Positions 22,370 through 33,840 of a stretch of DNA of 64,000 nucleotides are shown here, piece by piece. Each line of letters begins with the position of its first letter. Within the stretch, counting starts at the first letter, position 1. The position numbers were made by a program, and so were the translations under genes. The notes beneath the pieces are model-generated. The model had not been told where the DNA came from and ran no database searches. It was given only the letters and a program-made list of their open reading frames with translations. The stretch is from Azorinus chamasolen (lineage: Eukaryota > Mollusca > Bivalvia > Cardiida > Solecurtidae), in the NCBI GenBank assembly GCA_963576725.1, contig OY755243.1, positions 78,432,417 through 78,496,416 of the forward strand, read 5' to 3'.

Positions 22370-22733
22370 TCTGATCTGTTTCTACTCTGACTGTTTGCTA
22401 ATCCTTGAAAAGGCATTTATTTTAGGGAAAGTGTTGACCCTTTCTCTAGATACTATTCAATATTCAAGTTAGAAATAATGGCATCCCAATTCTTTTACAA
22501 TCATCTCTTTGAGGCAATTCTAAAGAGTGGTCACAACATAGGGTTTGGTGAAGAAATAAATGAACTTTTCCTGAAAAACTGCTGTTTGCTTATTGCTACA
22601 AATTTTCATTCATAGTAACTGTCCTTAAGTAATTCATTATCAAAGTTGAGCAAATGGTGTCAATCCACAGCATAAATATTATACGTCATAGGAGTAAGAT
22701 ATAGATTTTTAAAATATTTAACATCTTCTGTTT

Positions 22734-23298
22734 TTAACCTTTTAGTCCATGAATATTTATGTTAGAAATACATCACAAATGTTAATTCAGATGCATTTTT
22801 ATAAAGGCATGTAAACCAAGAAAACTTTTGTCATGGCAGAAACTGTGGCATCAGGTCTATATCATATTATAAGCAAACAGCAGATCCTGATCTTATAGCA
22901 GTCATCTGATCTGGATCTGCTAGGTTTGCAAAGGCATCAAAAGGTTTATTAATTCAGTAAAAGGTTAACCCTTTCCCTGATACAGAGTAAACCCAGATCA
23001 GATGGCTCCTGTAGGAGCTGTCTGATCAGGATCTTCTCTGTTTGCTTATTAACCCTTCACTTGCTATTCACGTCAATATACCTACCTGTAAATAGTGAAG
23101 ACCCAGATGAGACAGCTCCTGCAGGAGCTGTCTCATCAGGGTCTGCACTATTTACAAGTTATTTGTGCAACCAGTGCAATCCATAGCAGTGATTGAACAG
23201 CGAAATACTTGTACACAGTGAAGATATATGTAATTATACAACATGACATAGGTAAAGAAGGAGAAATGAATTTTGAAACTCAGCGAGAGAAGGGTTAA
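22734..23298. mobile_element. Cluster of three palindromic MITEs sharing TTAA junctions
   Basis: Copy 1 spans 22734-22968. Copy 2 (22965-23052) is truncated. Copy 3 (23049-23298) is complete, 250 bp, from TTAACCCTTCAC to GAGAAGGGTTAA. Copy 3 holds a 66-bp palindrome (23089-23154) centred on CTCCTGCAGGAG with only a few mismatches. The adjacent copies share the TTAA between them, as expected for TTAA-targeted insertion. Confidence 0.75.
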
Positions 23299-23544
23299 TA
23301 ATCACATGATATAAATCCAATTCTTCAGGTTCTGCCATGGTAAAAATTCCATTATTCATGATACCATTATGATTTTAAAATTCAGGAAATAAATATTCTT
23401 ACATGAATATTCATCAGCCTATATGTTTTCAAGTGAAATCCAGCAGGCTGAAAAATATTGGTTCATGTAGATGTATGTAATCAATCACATGGCCTGTAAA
23501 CTAAGAAGAGCTTTACAGGACCGTAATAGTACTATTATTTACAG

Positions 23545-23613
23545 TGTGACCATCCAGAGAAGACTGAGATGAAACAACAAGAATTTAACAGAAAATGGCA
23601 AGAACTGAAAGAG
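23545..23613 (+). CDS. HEPN-STAND-ankyrin gene, exon 2: HEPN histidine and helix
   Basis: 69 bp (23 codons), phase 0 at both ends, between acceptor TTATTTACAG and donor GTAAAA. It encodes CDHPEKTEMKQQEFNRKWQE and then LKE. Placed after exon 1 it gives LRNR-CDHP, which completes an R-N-x3-H HEPN motif. The E-F-x3-W pattern that follows is typical of the DZIP3-like family. Too short to be found by open-frame length; it is supported by phase, splice sites and motif completion. Confidence 0.72.
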
Positions 23614-23786
23614 GTAAAACTGAAGCTTTTATTTAACCGTTTACTCTTAAGTCTCGAATATTCATGTAAGAAATAATGACATCATGAATATTAATAAGAT
23701 TAATTGCTAATTTTCCGTAAAAAAAAACTATAGATAAAATCCCGTATCATCGGCCAAACCTCAAGACAGAAATTAAGCAAAAATAA

Positions 23787-24480
23787 ATGACAGGAAATAA
23801 ACTACGGAAGTTCATTGCAAAACCAGCAAATCCTCCTCAAGGACAACATACGCATCAACCGGCCATAGTTACCGACAGCAAAGGAAAATGGCTAGAAAGA
23901 CAAGTAGGTCAAACAAACAAAATTGACAAGGATATAGTCTGGATTGTTGGAAGCGGAGGGAGAATGAAGATAGCACATCTTGGCTAAGAAGAAATATAGC
24001 GAAAAAAATAATACATTTTGGTACCATTTGGCTCTATGTTTGGCTAGGAACCTGCAAACTCACCTGCAAAAAATACACAGTACATCTCCATCCATCCAGA
24101 CCCTGAAAAGAAAGAGAAAACATCACCAATAAAATAAATGAAATAACCAACATAATAGAAAATTACCTTGGATCCTAGATAACTTTTCTCGAAATACCTG
24201 TGTATTCAATAAAACTATGGAACCAACACAAAGGTCATAAAAACCCAGACACATTTAACGACCAGAAAAAGGCTTAAAAACTTGTATACAGTACTATACA
24301 CACTATATGGGAAAATCCGAGAGACAAACCATAGACTAGGCACACACTCACCTGGATTTAGATCAGACATAAAGACTTGCAAAAAATATAGCAGTGGATC
24401 AAACAGAACGGTTAAAACCAAATTTCTACAACTTCAAACTATACAAAGATGGGATCCATCCGGACTCGCTACTAGCTAAA
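23787..24480 (+). pseudogene. CR1-like ORF1 remnant (SGNH-hydrolase type)
   Basis: A first open piece encodes AIVTDSKGKWLERQVG and IVWIVGSGGRM; later pieces, in shifted frames, encode VWLGTCKLTC, NIIENYLGS and IRETNHRLGTHSPGF. The end has IQRWDPSGLA, where the DGIHPs-type motif is expected. The order matches the esterase-like ORF of CR1 relatives. It is broken by stops and frameshifts. Confidence 0.55.
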
Positions 24481-24717
24481 TCTGGCTGAAGAAAATTTCC
24501 AACCAAATCCAGCGAGATTGCAGGGAGGAGGGTCAGCGGAAGCCACCAACAGTGTAAAAAGCTTCAGTCAGAGCGGGTTTCTCCACAGTACACTGGACAT
24601 CATGTTTACACTGTTGCTGTTACTGCTGACCAACTTAATTATCAGTAATGAAGCGAAACCTCTTAAGTCATGGGAACACCAACAGCTTAAATTACTCATA
24701 CACTCATCTTCACAAAA

Positions 24718-25448
24718 ATGCACAGCGCTGGACGAAGACTGTTACAGCTACATGTAACACCGAATGAAACAAAAAATCTTATTCTATTAACCATATTACT
24801 ATTTGGGGAAATCGAAGCCAACCCGGGGCCACATAAAAGCATATATCCATTCGGGTTATGTGAAAAACCGGTCACATGGAACTGTCAGGGAGTCTGCTGC
24901 GATGCCTGTCATCTGGCATCACAAGTCATGTATAGTACTCTGCTCTCATGATTATGAACTACTACAAAAGTCAAACATCAACTGGCTATGCTACATATGT
25001 GACAGCATAAATGTAAGCACTTTTACTTTCAGAAGCTATGAGATAGAACATCCAATATCTTGAACATATCTCGTATCTAAATGTAAGCTTGGACTCTATA
25101 AGGTCAGTATTTAGCCCAATGCGCACAAGTAACCCACAAGTCGGGACTAATAGTACCACAAGACTGGTATCCATTAGATTGTCATGCTCAGAGGGAATTA
25201 AATCCAGAAATAAAAGCAATTCTTATGACATACATGTACCTCCAAAGAAGAACCTTAGAGTTATGACCATAAACAGCCCCAGTATCAAAGACAAGAAAGC
25301 AGAACTCGAAACTGCATTACATTGCTTGAAACCAGATACTGAGTGCCAAACAGAATCATGGCTTAAGGGAATAAAACCTGGAAAACCACCAACAGAAGAC
25401 GCCATAAAATCCTGTGAAGTCTTTCCCAGAAAATTACACCGCTTATAG
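24718..25448 (+). pseudogene. CR1-like ORF2 5' remnant: 2A-like motif, PHD finger, endonuclease start
   Basis: LLFGEIEANPGP (codons up to 24831) resembles the D-x-E-x-N-P-G-P ribosome-skipping motif, with Glu in place of the first Asp. It is followed by a cysteine-rich PHD-like segment (CEKPVTWNCQGVCCDACH) that continues in another frame (SNINWLCYICDS, about 24974-25010). The endonuclease start MTINSPSIKDKKAELE lies at about 25264-25311. The frame is lost at 25449 within the expected endonuclease. Confidence 0.65.
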
Positions 25449-27310
25449 AAATGACAGAGGAACATTGGGAGGTGGAGTCTTCATACTAGTTAACAAAACA
25501 CTAACGTCAATAGAACAGACTGAATATATTACAGACAGTGAAATGGAATGGGTCAAAATAAAAACGAAAACTAACACGGACATAACTGTATAAAGGACCT
25601 TCTACATGCCACATAGAGACAAAAAATATACAGAAGAATTTCTCTCTAGAAAAAATGAATAGTAACAGTAACATAATCCTGACAGGAGATTTTAACTGCC
25701 CAAACATAAATTGGGACCACCAAACAGTACATGGGCAGGAAAAAGAAGTACAGCATGAAATAGTTGACATAACCAGCTTCAACAACCTAACCCAAATACA
25801 CAAGATGCCAATACGAGAAGATAACCTTTAGATCTAGTTTTCGTCTGATATCCAACATTGGTCAAATCATCAGTAAACGTACCTGGCATTTCGGATCATG
25901 ATATCATAATTACATATTTTGAAACCAGTTGAAATCAAACCCAGAAAATCTTACATATACAATAAAGCTAATTAGAAAAAAATCGAAGAGGACCCAAAGT
26001 ACTTACATGGCATCATCAAAGAAGGACAAACTCAGGAAAACACGGTACAGCAGTTATGGGATACATTTAAAAATAACCTTTTCGACACAATGAACAAAAA
26101 CATCCCTAACAGAGAGTTGAAATCTAGGAATCCTGTGCCATGGATCAGACATAAACAACGGAAACTAATCAAGAGAAAACAGTATATAATAACTATAGGT
26201 AATTCCAAAAAGAGTGTAAAAGAAACCTCAGAAAAGCAGAATTGGAATATTTCAACAGCAATATCATTGATGGACTCAACAACAACAACTCAAAACCATT
26301 CTGGAAATATGTTAAATAAAAAAAACAAGACTCTCAAAAATGGATCGACCCTCATCACTGATAGCAAAGGAAAGGCAGAACTTTTACTTAAGCATAAATC
26401 AGTCTTCACAAAACCAACAAAAGAAGAAGCACCAAATACCAGGTTGAGGGCTAACAAAAACCAACCAACCCGGTCGCAAGCGCACAATCACTTGAGGCCT
26501 TCAAAACTGCACTCAAGCAGCATCGACAATAATAGTCCCTCCTCCCTCGTATAAAAACCAGGAATTGGTATCTACGACGTACCATATACAGATACAGAAT
26601 AACATTGTGGGTTAATAGGAGCTGATAAATATTCATGATGTCATTATTCCTCTCAAGAACATTGAACAGGCAAAGGGTCCCCCACCCCTATTAACATTTT
26701 AGCGGTGACTAATCGATTAAGATCAAGATCAAATGTCATATTGGGAGGCATAGTGTTTCGCAAACACATCTTGTTTGAATGTAAAATTTCAAGGGATGTT
26801 TTTGCTTTGACAAATACATGTACATGAATATCATGACTTGTTTATACCATAAGTTGAAGTGATGGTCGCTACTAGCAACGTGTTTTAAAAATGCCTAACA
26901 TAACTCAAAGAACCTGAAAAGAAGTGTAATACAAGAAAACCTGTCAAATAAACACAGCAGAAGACACAACTTTCATGTGTTTGATATGTTATTATGCAAT
27001 TTATAGTATTTATTCGGCCCACGTTTAGTTTCTTTAACTGTTCTATCAAGGCCGATAATATTTTGTTGAAGAAAAAAATTATAAGTATTGATGAAAACAG
27101 TTTAATATTTTGTATCACAGTGGAATTTTTAGATGTAAGTTCAAATCGAGTCTTCATTATAATAATTGAACATAACAAATACCAAAATTTAAGATATTAT
27201 TGAAAATACTCTTTCATTGTTCATTTTTAGCTTGCCTGTTCGTAGAACAGTAGAGCTTATGCTATACCCCCGGCGTGAGCGTGAGCGTGAGCGTGAGCGT
27301 GAGCGTGGCC

Positions 27311-28130
27311 AAGGTTAAAGTTTTTTGGACGGGTTGTTTTAAAGCTTAATATTTGTACTAGGATGCTGAAATTTTGTATTGAAGCTCATTTGAGGTCAAA
27401 TATTGCTGTTATGAAGTTAAACAGTAAAAATATTTTTCAATTTTATCAATTTTTGACATGTTTTGGACTTAGTCCTTTTGGCCACAAATCACCAGGTTAA
27501 AGTTTTTTGGACGGGTTGTTTTAAAGCTTAATATTTGTACTAGGATGCTGAAATTTTGTATTGAAGTTCATTTGAGGTCAAATATTGCTGTTATGAAGTT
27601 AAACATTAAAAATATTTTTTCAATTTTATCAATTTTTGACATGTTTTGGACTTAGTCCTTTTGGCCATAAATCACCAGGTTAAAGTTTTTTGGATGGGTT
27701 GTTTTAAAGCTTAATATTTGTACTAGGATGCTGAAATTTTGTATGAAGGTTCATTTGAGGTCAGATATTGCTGTAATGAAGTTAAACATTAAAAATATTT
27801 TTCAATTTTATCAATTTTTGACATGTTTTGGACTTAGTCCTTTTGGCCACAAATCACCAGGTTAAAGTGTTTTGGACAGGTTGTTTTAAAAGTTAATAAT
27901 TGTGCTAGGATGTTGAAATTTTGTATGGAAGCTCATTTGGGGTAAAATATTACTGTTATGAAGTTAAACATTAAAAATGTGTTTAAATTTTATTCAGTTT
28001 TTGACATCTTTTGGACTTAGTTTTATTTGGGGCCCCAAATCACCAGGTTAAAGTTTTTGGGACAGGTTGGTATAAAGCTTAATATTTGTGCTATGATGTT
28101 GAAATTTGGTCAGAAGGTTCATATTGTTGA
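27311..28130 (+). repeat. Tandem array, about 182 bp x 4.5
   Basis: AGGTTAAAGTTTTTTGGAC recurs at about 27312, 27494, 27677, 27859 and 28044, giving periods of 182-185 bp. The last copies are the most diverged. Confidence 0.9.
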
Positions 28131-28139
28131 GACCCTTCC

Positions 28140-29560
28140 GGCCATGCAAAATTTTTGCTCTGCTGACCTTGACCTTGACTTTTGACCTACTTTTGCAAAA
28201 ATCTTTAAATACCTATATTATTGGAACCAGTTGGCCCAGGGCTTCCATACTTGGTATGACCATGCCAATAGGTTTGCCCTTCTGACCTTGACCTTGACCT
28301 TTGACCTACTTTTGCAAATATCTTTAAATGCCTATAGTATTTGAACCAATAGACCTAGGGCTTCCATACTTGGTATGCAACTTTCTTGTGTTAAGACTTT
28401 TCCAACAATATCGTTGTTTGGCCTTCTGACCTTGACCTTGACTTTCGACCTACTTTTGAAAAAATCTTTCAATGCCTATATTATTGGAACCAATAGGCCT
28501 AGGACTCCCATACTTGGTATGATCATGCCAACTTTTTTTGCCCTCCTGACCTTGTCCTTGACCTTTGACCTACTTTTGCAAAAATCTTTAAATGCCTATA
28601 ACGTTTGAACCAATTGGCCAAAGGTTTCCATACTTGGTATGCAACTTTCTTGTGTTAAGACCTTTCCAACAATATTGGTTTTGCCATGTTACTTTGACAT
28701 TTGACCCACTTTTGCAAATTTCTTAAAATGCCTATAAAATTTGAACCAGTCGGCCAATGGCTTCCATACTTGGTATGCAACTTTCTTGTCTTAAGACTTT
28801 TCCAACCATACCATTGTTTTTACCATGTGACCTTGACCTTTGACTTATGTTTGCAAAAGTCTTTAAATGCCTATAGCATTGCAACAAATAGGCCTAGGGC
28901 TTCCATACCTAGTATGACCATGCCAGTATGTTTGCCTTTCTGACCTTGACCTTGACCTTTGACCTACTTTTGCAAGTTTTTAAATGCATATACTTCCATA
29001 CTTGGTTTGTATCTTTTCTGTCTGAAGACTTTTTCAAACACACCAATGTTTTTTACCATATGACCTTGACATTTCACCTATTTTTGCAAAAATATGTAAG
29101 TGCCTATAACTTGGAACCAATATACCTAGGACTTCCATACTTGGTATGACCATGCACACATATTTTCCCTTCTGACCTTGACCTTAGCATTTGACCTACT
29201 TTTGCAAAAGCCTTTAAATGCATATAACATTGGAACCAATAGGCGTAGGGCTTCCATACTTTGTATGTATATTTCCTGTCTTAAGACTCAACCATACCAA
29301 TTTTTTTACCATGTGACCTTGACTTTGACCTTTGACCTTCATTTGCAAAAATCTTTAAATTCCTATATTATTGGATGTGATGGGCATAGGACTTCTATAC
29401 TTGGTATGACCATGCCAACAATTTTACCCTTCTGACCTTCACCTTTGACATACTTTTGCAAAAATCTTTAACTGTCTATTACATTGGAACCAATAGATCT
29501 AGGGCTTCCATATTTGGTATTAAAGCTTTCATATTTGGTATGTATCTTTTTTGTTTGAGA
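28140..29560 (+). repeat. Tandem array of about 120-140-bp units with nuclear-receptor-like DR1 motifs
   Basis: About ten units carry TGACCTTGACCTTTGACCTA, CTTTTGCAAAAATCTTTAAA and CTTCCATACTTGGTATG. TGACCTTTGACCT is the exact complement of a DR1 direct repeat (AGGTCA-A-AGGTCA). Confidence 0.85.
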
Positions 29561-29729
29561 ATCTTTTTAAATTGATGAAAATTGGTATTTGATTGCCTTT
29601 TGGTTGTAATATTGATGCAGTTAAGTTTAAATTGAAAATTGAATGATTTTTTTTTTGTGTTCAATATGACACGTTTTAGACCTGACTTTTAAACAGGCGA
29701 GCATCAGGTGGCTTCGACACTATTTCTGG

Positions 29730-30408
29730 TTAACCCGTTACTCCATGAATATTCAGGCAAGAAATAATGACATCATGGATATTAATCTGCTGGATCTTTA
29801 TATTAGTGTTGTTCCGATAATTGGTTATAATTGATGATTGATCGAAAAAGTATTTTCGATTTACTATTGATAGTAATTTTGCCATAATCAATTATTGACT
29901 GTGTAATCTGTACAGCAGCATCAGTAATTTTCGTAGGCATTTTAATGGGAATATAACTATGAAGTATTTTACCTTTATAATAAGCCTCTACCAAGCTGTA
30001 TTCTGTGACCATTCATTAAAATCGTCTCTTCGAGATGATTCTAATGAATGGTCACAGCATACTGTTTTGTTGACACAAAAGCTTAGTTAGGTATTAGCTT
30101 GTTACATCAAGCTTTACATGCACAGAATCTCTGAAAGTATTTTTGATTAATTGTCGATTTTTAATCGATAATAAATGTTCGATTCAATTCGATAATCGAT
30201 TATAATTTTGGTCCGATTCTCCATCCCTACTTTATAATGGCACTATGGACAAATAATTTTTCATCATGAAGCTGTAGAATCATATCTATTTTATATCATA
30301 AGCAAACAGAGCAGACTGTGATCAAACAGCTCCTATAGGAGCCATCTGATCTGGGTCTACTCCATGTGCAAAGTCGTAGAAAGGCGTATTTATGAAGTAA
30401 AGGGTTAA
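29730..30408. mobile_element. Palindromic MITE carrying a nested hAT-like MITE, ending 27 bp before exon 3
   Basis: The outer element runs from TTAACCCGTTACTCC to AAAGGGTTAA, with its palindrome at about 30303-30370. The inner element (about 29803-30230) opens TTAGTGTTGTTCCGATAA and closes GGTCCGATTCTCCATCCCTA, with roughly complementary ends. It is flanked by CTTTATA on both sides, a 7-8 bp duplication as for hAT transposons. A hairpin inside the inner copy (about 30003-30056) pairs GTGACCATTCATT with AATGAATGGTCAC. Confidence 0.65.
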
Positions 30409-30435
30409 TATGGCATAACTTGTTTATAATTGTAG

Positions 30436-30910
30436 ATTTTGTTGAGGTTGGGCAGTGGACGTTCTGACTTGGAGTCATATATTGATAAGTTAAAGTTAAG
30501 TTCAATAGACCCAGGCCGAGAGAAGGAACTCCTGGATGAGTTAGCTGCCTGGAAAAAGATGGACGAAGCAGCAGTTGCAGCTCTCACTTCTGAAATGAAA
30601 GAGGTGAGAACAGATGTTTCTGAGATGAAACAGGAGCAGAAAGAGGTGAGAACAGATGTTTCTGAGATGAAACAGGAGCAGGAAAGGTTTGGGCATAGGC
30701 TAACGGAGAATGAGTCCCAAAGTAAAACCTTAGTTAATCAATGTGAACATGGAACAAAACAGCAGTCAAGAGAGACACAAAAGATCAATACTCGAGTGGA
30801 GGAAATAGAGTGTGACCAGACTGGCATGCGTGGTAATGTTGAGGAGCTGAAGATGAATGTCAGTAATTTGAATCAGACACAAAATCAGTTGAAGCATGAT
30901 GTCAAAGAAG
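30436..30910 (+). CDS. HEPN-STAND-ankyrin gene, exon 3: end of HEPN domain and coiled coil
   Basis: 475 bp between acceptor AATTGTAG and donor GTATGT; starts in phase 0 and leaves one base (G). It encodes ILLRLGSGRSDLESYIDKLK and SSIDPGREKELLDELAAWKK, the last helix region of DZIP3-like HEPN domains. About 105 residues of charged heptad sequence follow. A 42-bp tandem duplication (30601-30642 and 30643-30684) repeats EVRTDVSEMKQEQK, exactly two heptads, so the coiled-coil register is kept. The leftover G joins CA of exon 4 to give an Ala codon. It probably drives oligomerisation between effector and NTPase. Confidence 0.75.
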
Positions 30911-30985
30911 GTATGTTCAAGGATGCATATATTGAATCTTAGCAATTTGAAAGTGGGAAACAAGTAAACTGGCATTGTAAAAAGA

Positions 30986-32345
30986 TTTCACCTTTCCGTG
31001 ATGTAAACACCTTTTAACGCGTTTGCAAACAGAGCACTCCCAGATCAGACAACTCCTATAGGAGCCTTCTGATCAGGGTCTGGTCTGTTTGCTTGTGGTA
31101 TAATTTAGATCTGATTTCACAGTTTCCGTCTGGGCAAAAATGCCATGTGTTCATATGCTATTTTAAATATTCAGCTAATAAATATTCAAGAAGTCATAAT
31201 CTCATTACATGAATTCTCAACAGGTCAGATATCTCATTGAGCAGCTCCTTGGTCTATACTGTTTGTCAGTCATTATCTCCTAACTCATTTGATCCCTCAG
31301 GGTGAGCTTTTGTGATCGCCTGATGTCCATCAGCGTTTGTCGTCCGTCAACAAAAACTTGAACCTTTAAAAATCCTCTCCTCTGAATCTACAGGGTTCTC
31401 AGCTTTCATCTTTGGCACATAGCATCACCTATAAAAGTTATATAAATTATGTCACAGTTTCTGTCTGAGCAAAAATGCCATGTGTTCATATGCTATTTTA
31501 AATATTCAGCTAATAAATATTCATGATGTCATTATCTCATTACATGAATACTCAACAGGGAAAGGGTTACTGTAAGCCCAGATCAGAGGTATTGTGGAGC
31601 AGTCCCTTGGTCTATACTCTTTGTCAAACATTATCTCCTAGCTCATTTACTATTTTGTCATTTTGTTGAAACCATGTAATCCTTTCCTTGTTGAATATTT
31701 ATGTACGAAATAATGACATCATGAATATTAATTAGATTTTTTTAATGGCATATTATCACTGGACAATTTTGCTCAGACAGAAACTATAGAATCAGATCTG
31801 TAATATACCATAATCAAACGGAGCAGATCTTGATCAGACAGCTCCTATAAGAGCTGTGTAATCTGGGTTTACTCTGTTTGCAATGGCGTGAAAAGGCATC
31901 TATATGAGGGAAAGGGTAACCGTTAACCCTTTACTCCAAAAATATGCTTTTCTATGCCTTTGCAAACAGAGTAGACCCTGATCAGATGACACCATTGGGT
32001 GGAGCCATCTGATCAGGGTTCCAGTGTTTGTTTATGAAATTATAATGGATATGACTAAAGTTACTACCAATTAAAAACATCCTGTGAACATATACCATGA
32101 ACATGGGACAATTTTTCTCAGACAGAAACTGTAGAAGCAGATCTGTAATATACCATTAGCAAACAGAGCAGATCCCGATCCGACAGCTCCTATAGGAGCT
32201 TTGTAATCTGGATTTGCCCTGTTTGCAATGGCATGAAAATGCATCTATAGGAGTGAAAGGGTTAACACTTTATGACATAAATATGCTTTTCTATGCCTTT
32301 GCAAACAGAGTAGACCCAAATCAGATGACACCATTGTGTTGAGCC
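30986..32345. mobile_element. Chain of palindromic MITEs and a family A fragment
   Basis: At least five palindrome cores lie at about 31020-31095, 31810-31880, 31957-32030, 32158-32228 and 32300-32345 (the last partial), separated by AAAGGGTTAA/TTAACCCTTT junctions. A family A fragment (CTCAGGGTGAGCTTTTGTGA, about 31300-31450) sits between two diverged direct copies of one segment (31103-31292 and 31451-31650). Confidence 0.7.
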
Positions 32346-32349
32346 ATAA

Positions 32350-33492
32350 AGCTGCATGGGGTTACCCGGTATATAGTTTTTAAACCAATCTGGCCATCCA
32401 TCCCTCAGTCCGTGTATTCCATTATAGCTCATCTAGTACTTTCATTTCTTGAACAATTTTTCTTTAATTTTTCTGTAAGAATTGTCATGAATAAAAGCTT
32501 TGATGAGTTCGACACCCCTCTGAAACTGCTGACCCTATTGTAACCAAACTTTGTCAGAAGCATCAGTGGCTAGGGGGACCGAAATATTCTTCAAATTATG
32601 ACATCCGGACCAAAAAATGGCCTGCCTAGGGGCTTATCAGTTTTTCATAGGAAAATCTTTAAAAATCTTTTTCTGAAACTGTAAGGCCTAGACTTTTGAT
32701 ATTTGGTATGTAGCATGATCTAATGGACCTCTACAAAGATTATTCAAATTATGTTTCCCGGACAACAAATGGCCCCACCCCAGGGCTTATCAGATTTTCA
32801 TAGGAAAATCTTTAAAAATCTTCTTCTCTGAAAATGTAAGGCCTATACCTTTGATATTGGTATACAGTATCATCTAATTCTTTTCTACCAAGATTGTTGA
32901 AATTATGACCCCCATACCAGAATTGGCCCTGCCCCAGCGCTTATCAGTTTTTTATAGGAAAGTCTTGAAAAATCTTCTTCTCTGAAACTGTAAGGCCTAG
33001 ACCTTTGATATTTAGTATATAGCATCATATAATGGTTCTCTTGACATGCAGCTTAACCATATAGTCCTCTAGCAAGATTGTACAAATTATGACCCTTTGG
33101 TAAAAATGGCCCGCCATGGGGTATATTAATTTTTCATAGACTTACTTAAGAAAAACCTTAAAAAATCTTCATCCCTGAAACCATAAGACCCATACCTTCC
33201 ATATTTGGTATGTAGCTTTGCCTTGTGGTCCTCTGCCATGAATGTTCAACTTACAACCTGGACCTCCGGGCGAATCTTGGCCCTTCCCTGGGGCTTATCA
33301 GATTTTGATGGGGAAAATATAAAATTTGATTTTTTTCTTAAACCATAAGGCTTAAACCTTTAATTAATGGCATGCTGCTTTGCCTTGTGGTTCTCTACCA
33401 AGGTTGTACAAATGATGACTTCTGGGTAAAAAATGGCCCCACCCTTGGGGTTACCTCAGGTGAGACCTTCAGGGCCTCATGGCCCTCTTGTT
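32350..33492 (+). mobile_element. Family A element body, about 155-bp array, 3' end intact
   Basis: Diverged units contain GCTTATCAGTTTTTCATAGG, CTGTAAGGCCTAGAC and TTTGGTATGTAGCAT. The 3' end is the palindrome AGGGCCTCATGGCCCT followed by CTTGT at about 33488. The usual 5' hairpin is not recognisable. Confidence 0.65.
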
Positions 33493-33514
33493 TATAATGG
33501 CATATGTGTAGGAT

Positions 33515-33840
33515 GTATTGGTATGAAGTTTCAGATCTATTATAATTTTATAGGCAAACAGAGCAGACCCTAATCTGGGTCTGTTCTGTTTGTAAAAGGC
33601 ATGAAAAAGCTTTTATATGAAATAAAGGGTTAAGTGACCACATATTTATTCAGCATAGGAGTTTTAAAAAAGCAGATGGTAGCTAACATTTAAATGCATG
33701 GCAAAAGTAATGCATAAAGATCCGTAGGAGCTTCTACATTAGCATTGCCCTGCATTAAGCAATCACCTGCCTCATAGACACACAAAGCCTTAATCTCTGA
33801 AGACAATAAATCCTACTAGATTAGTTCAGTCATTGCACAA
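33515..33840. repeat. Dispersed repeat, paralogous to 44265-44580
   Basis: Both copies hold a shortened palindromic MITE core (GCAGACCCTAATCTGGGTCT here), a hairpin-forming AGCAGATGGTAGCT/CACCTGCC segment, and AATCCTACTAGATTAGT. Both are moderately diverged. Confidence 0.65.

Larger units (their letters stand above)
23787..26600 (+). mobile_element. Decayed, internally deleted CR1-like LINE in intron 2
   Basis: Remains appear in CR1 order. An ORF1 part carries VTDSKGKWLE, VWIVGSGGRM, VWLGTC and DGIHP-like remnants and recalls the SGNH-hydrolase ORF of marine-invertebrate CR1 elements. Then comes a 2A-like GEIEANPGP with a PHD-finger remnant (24800-25060), an endonuclease start (LRVMTINSPSIKDKKAELE, TESWLKGIKPGKPPTEDAI at 25255-25445), ILTGDFNCPNINWD (frame-shifted, about 25680), and a linker before the RT (ITDSKGKAELLLKHKSVF). 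The RT core is missing: sequence jumps to the C-terminal SLEAFKTALKQH near 26490. Several frameshifts and stops make it non-functional. Family traits are from memory. Confidence 0.7.
27229..29735 (+). mobile_element. Tandem-array element (family B) with 5' hairpin
   Basis: The 5' end AGCTTGCCTGTTCGTAGAAC pairs with CAGTAGAGCT. A (GTGAGC)n run follows (27270-27306), then two different internal arrays: about 182-bp units (27311-28130) and about 120-140-bp units (28140-29560). The 3' end near GGCGAGCATCAGGTGGCTTC directly abuts a TTAA MITE. No coding capacity was seen. Terminal hairpin plus internal arrays suggest a Helitron/Helentron-related non-autonomous element, by inference. Confidence 0.6.
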
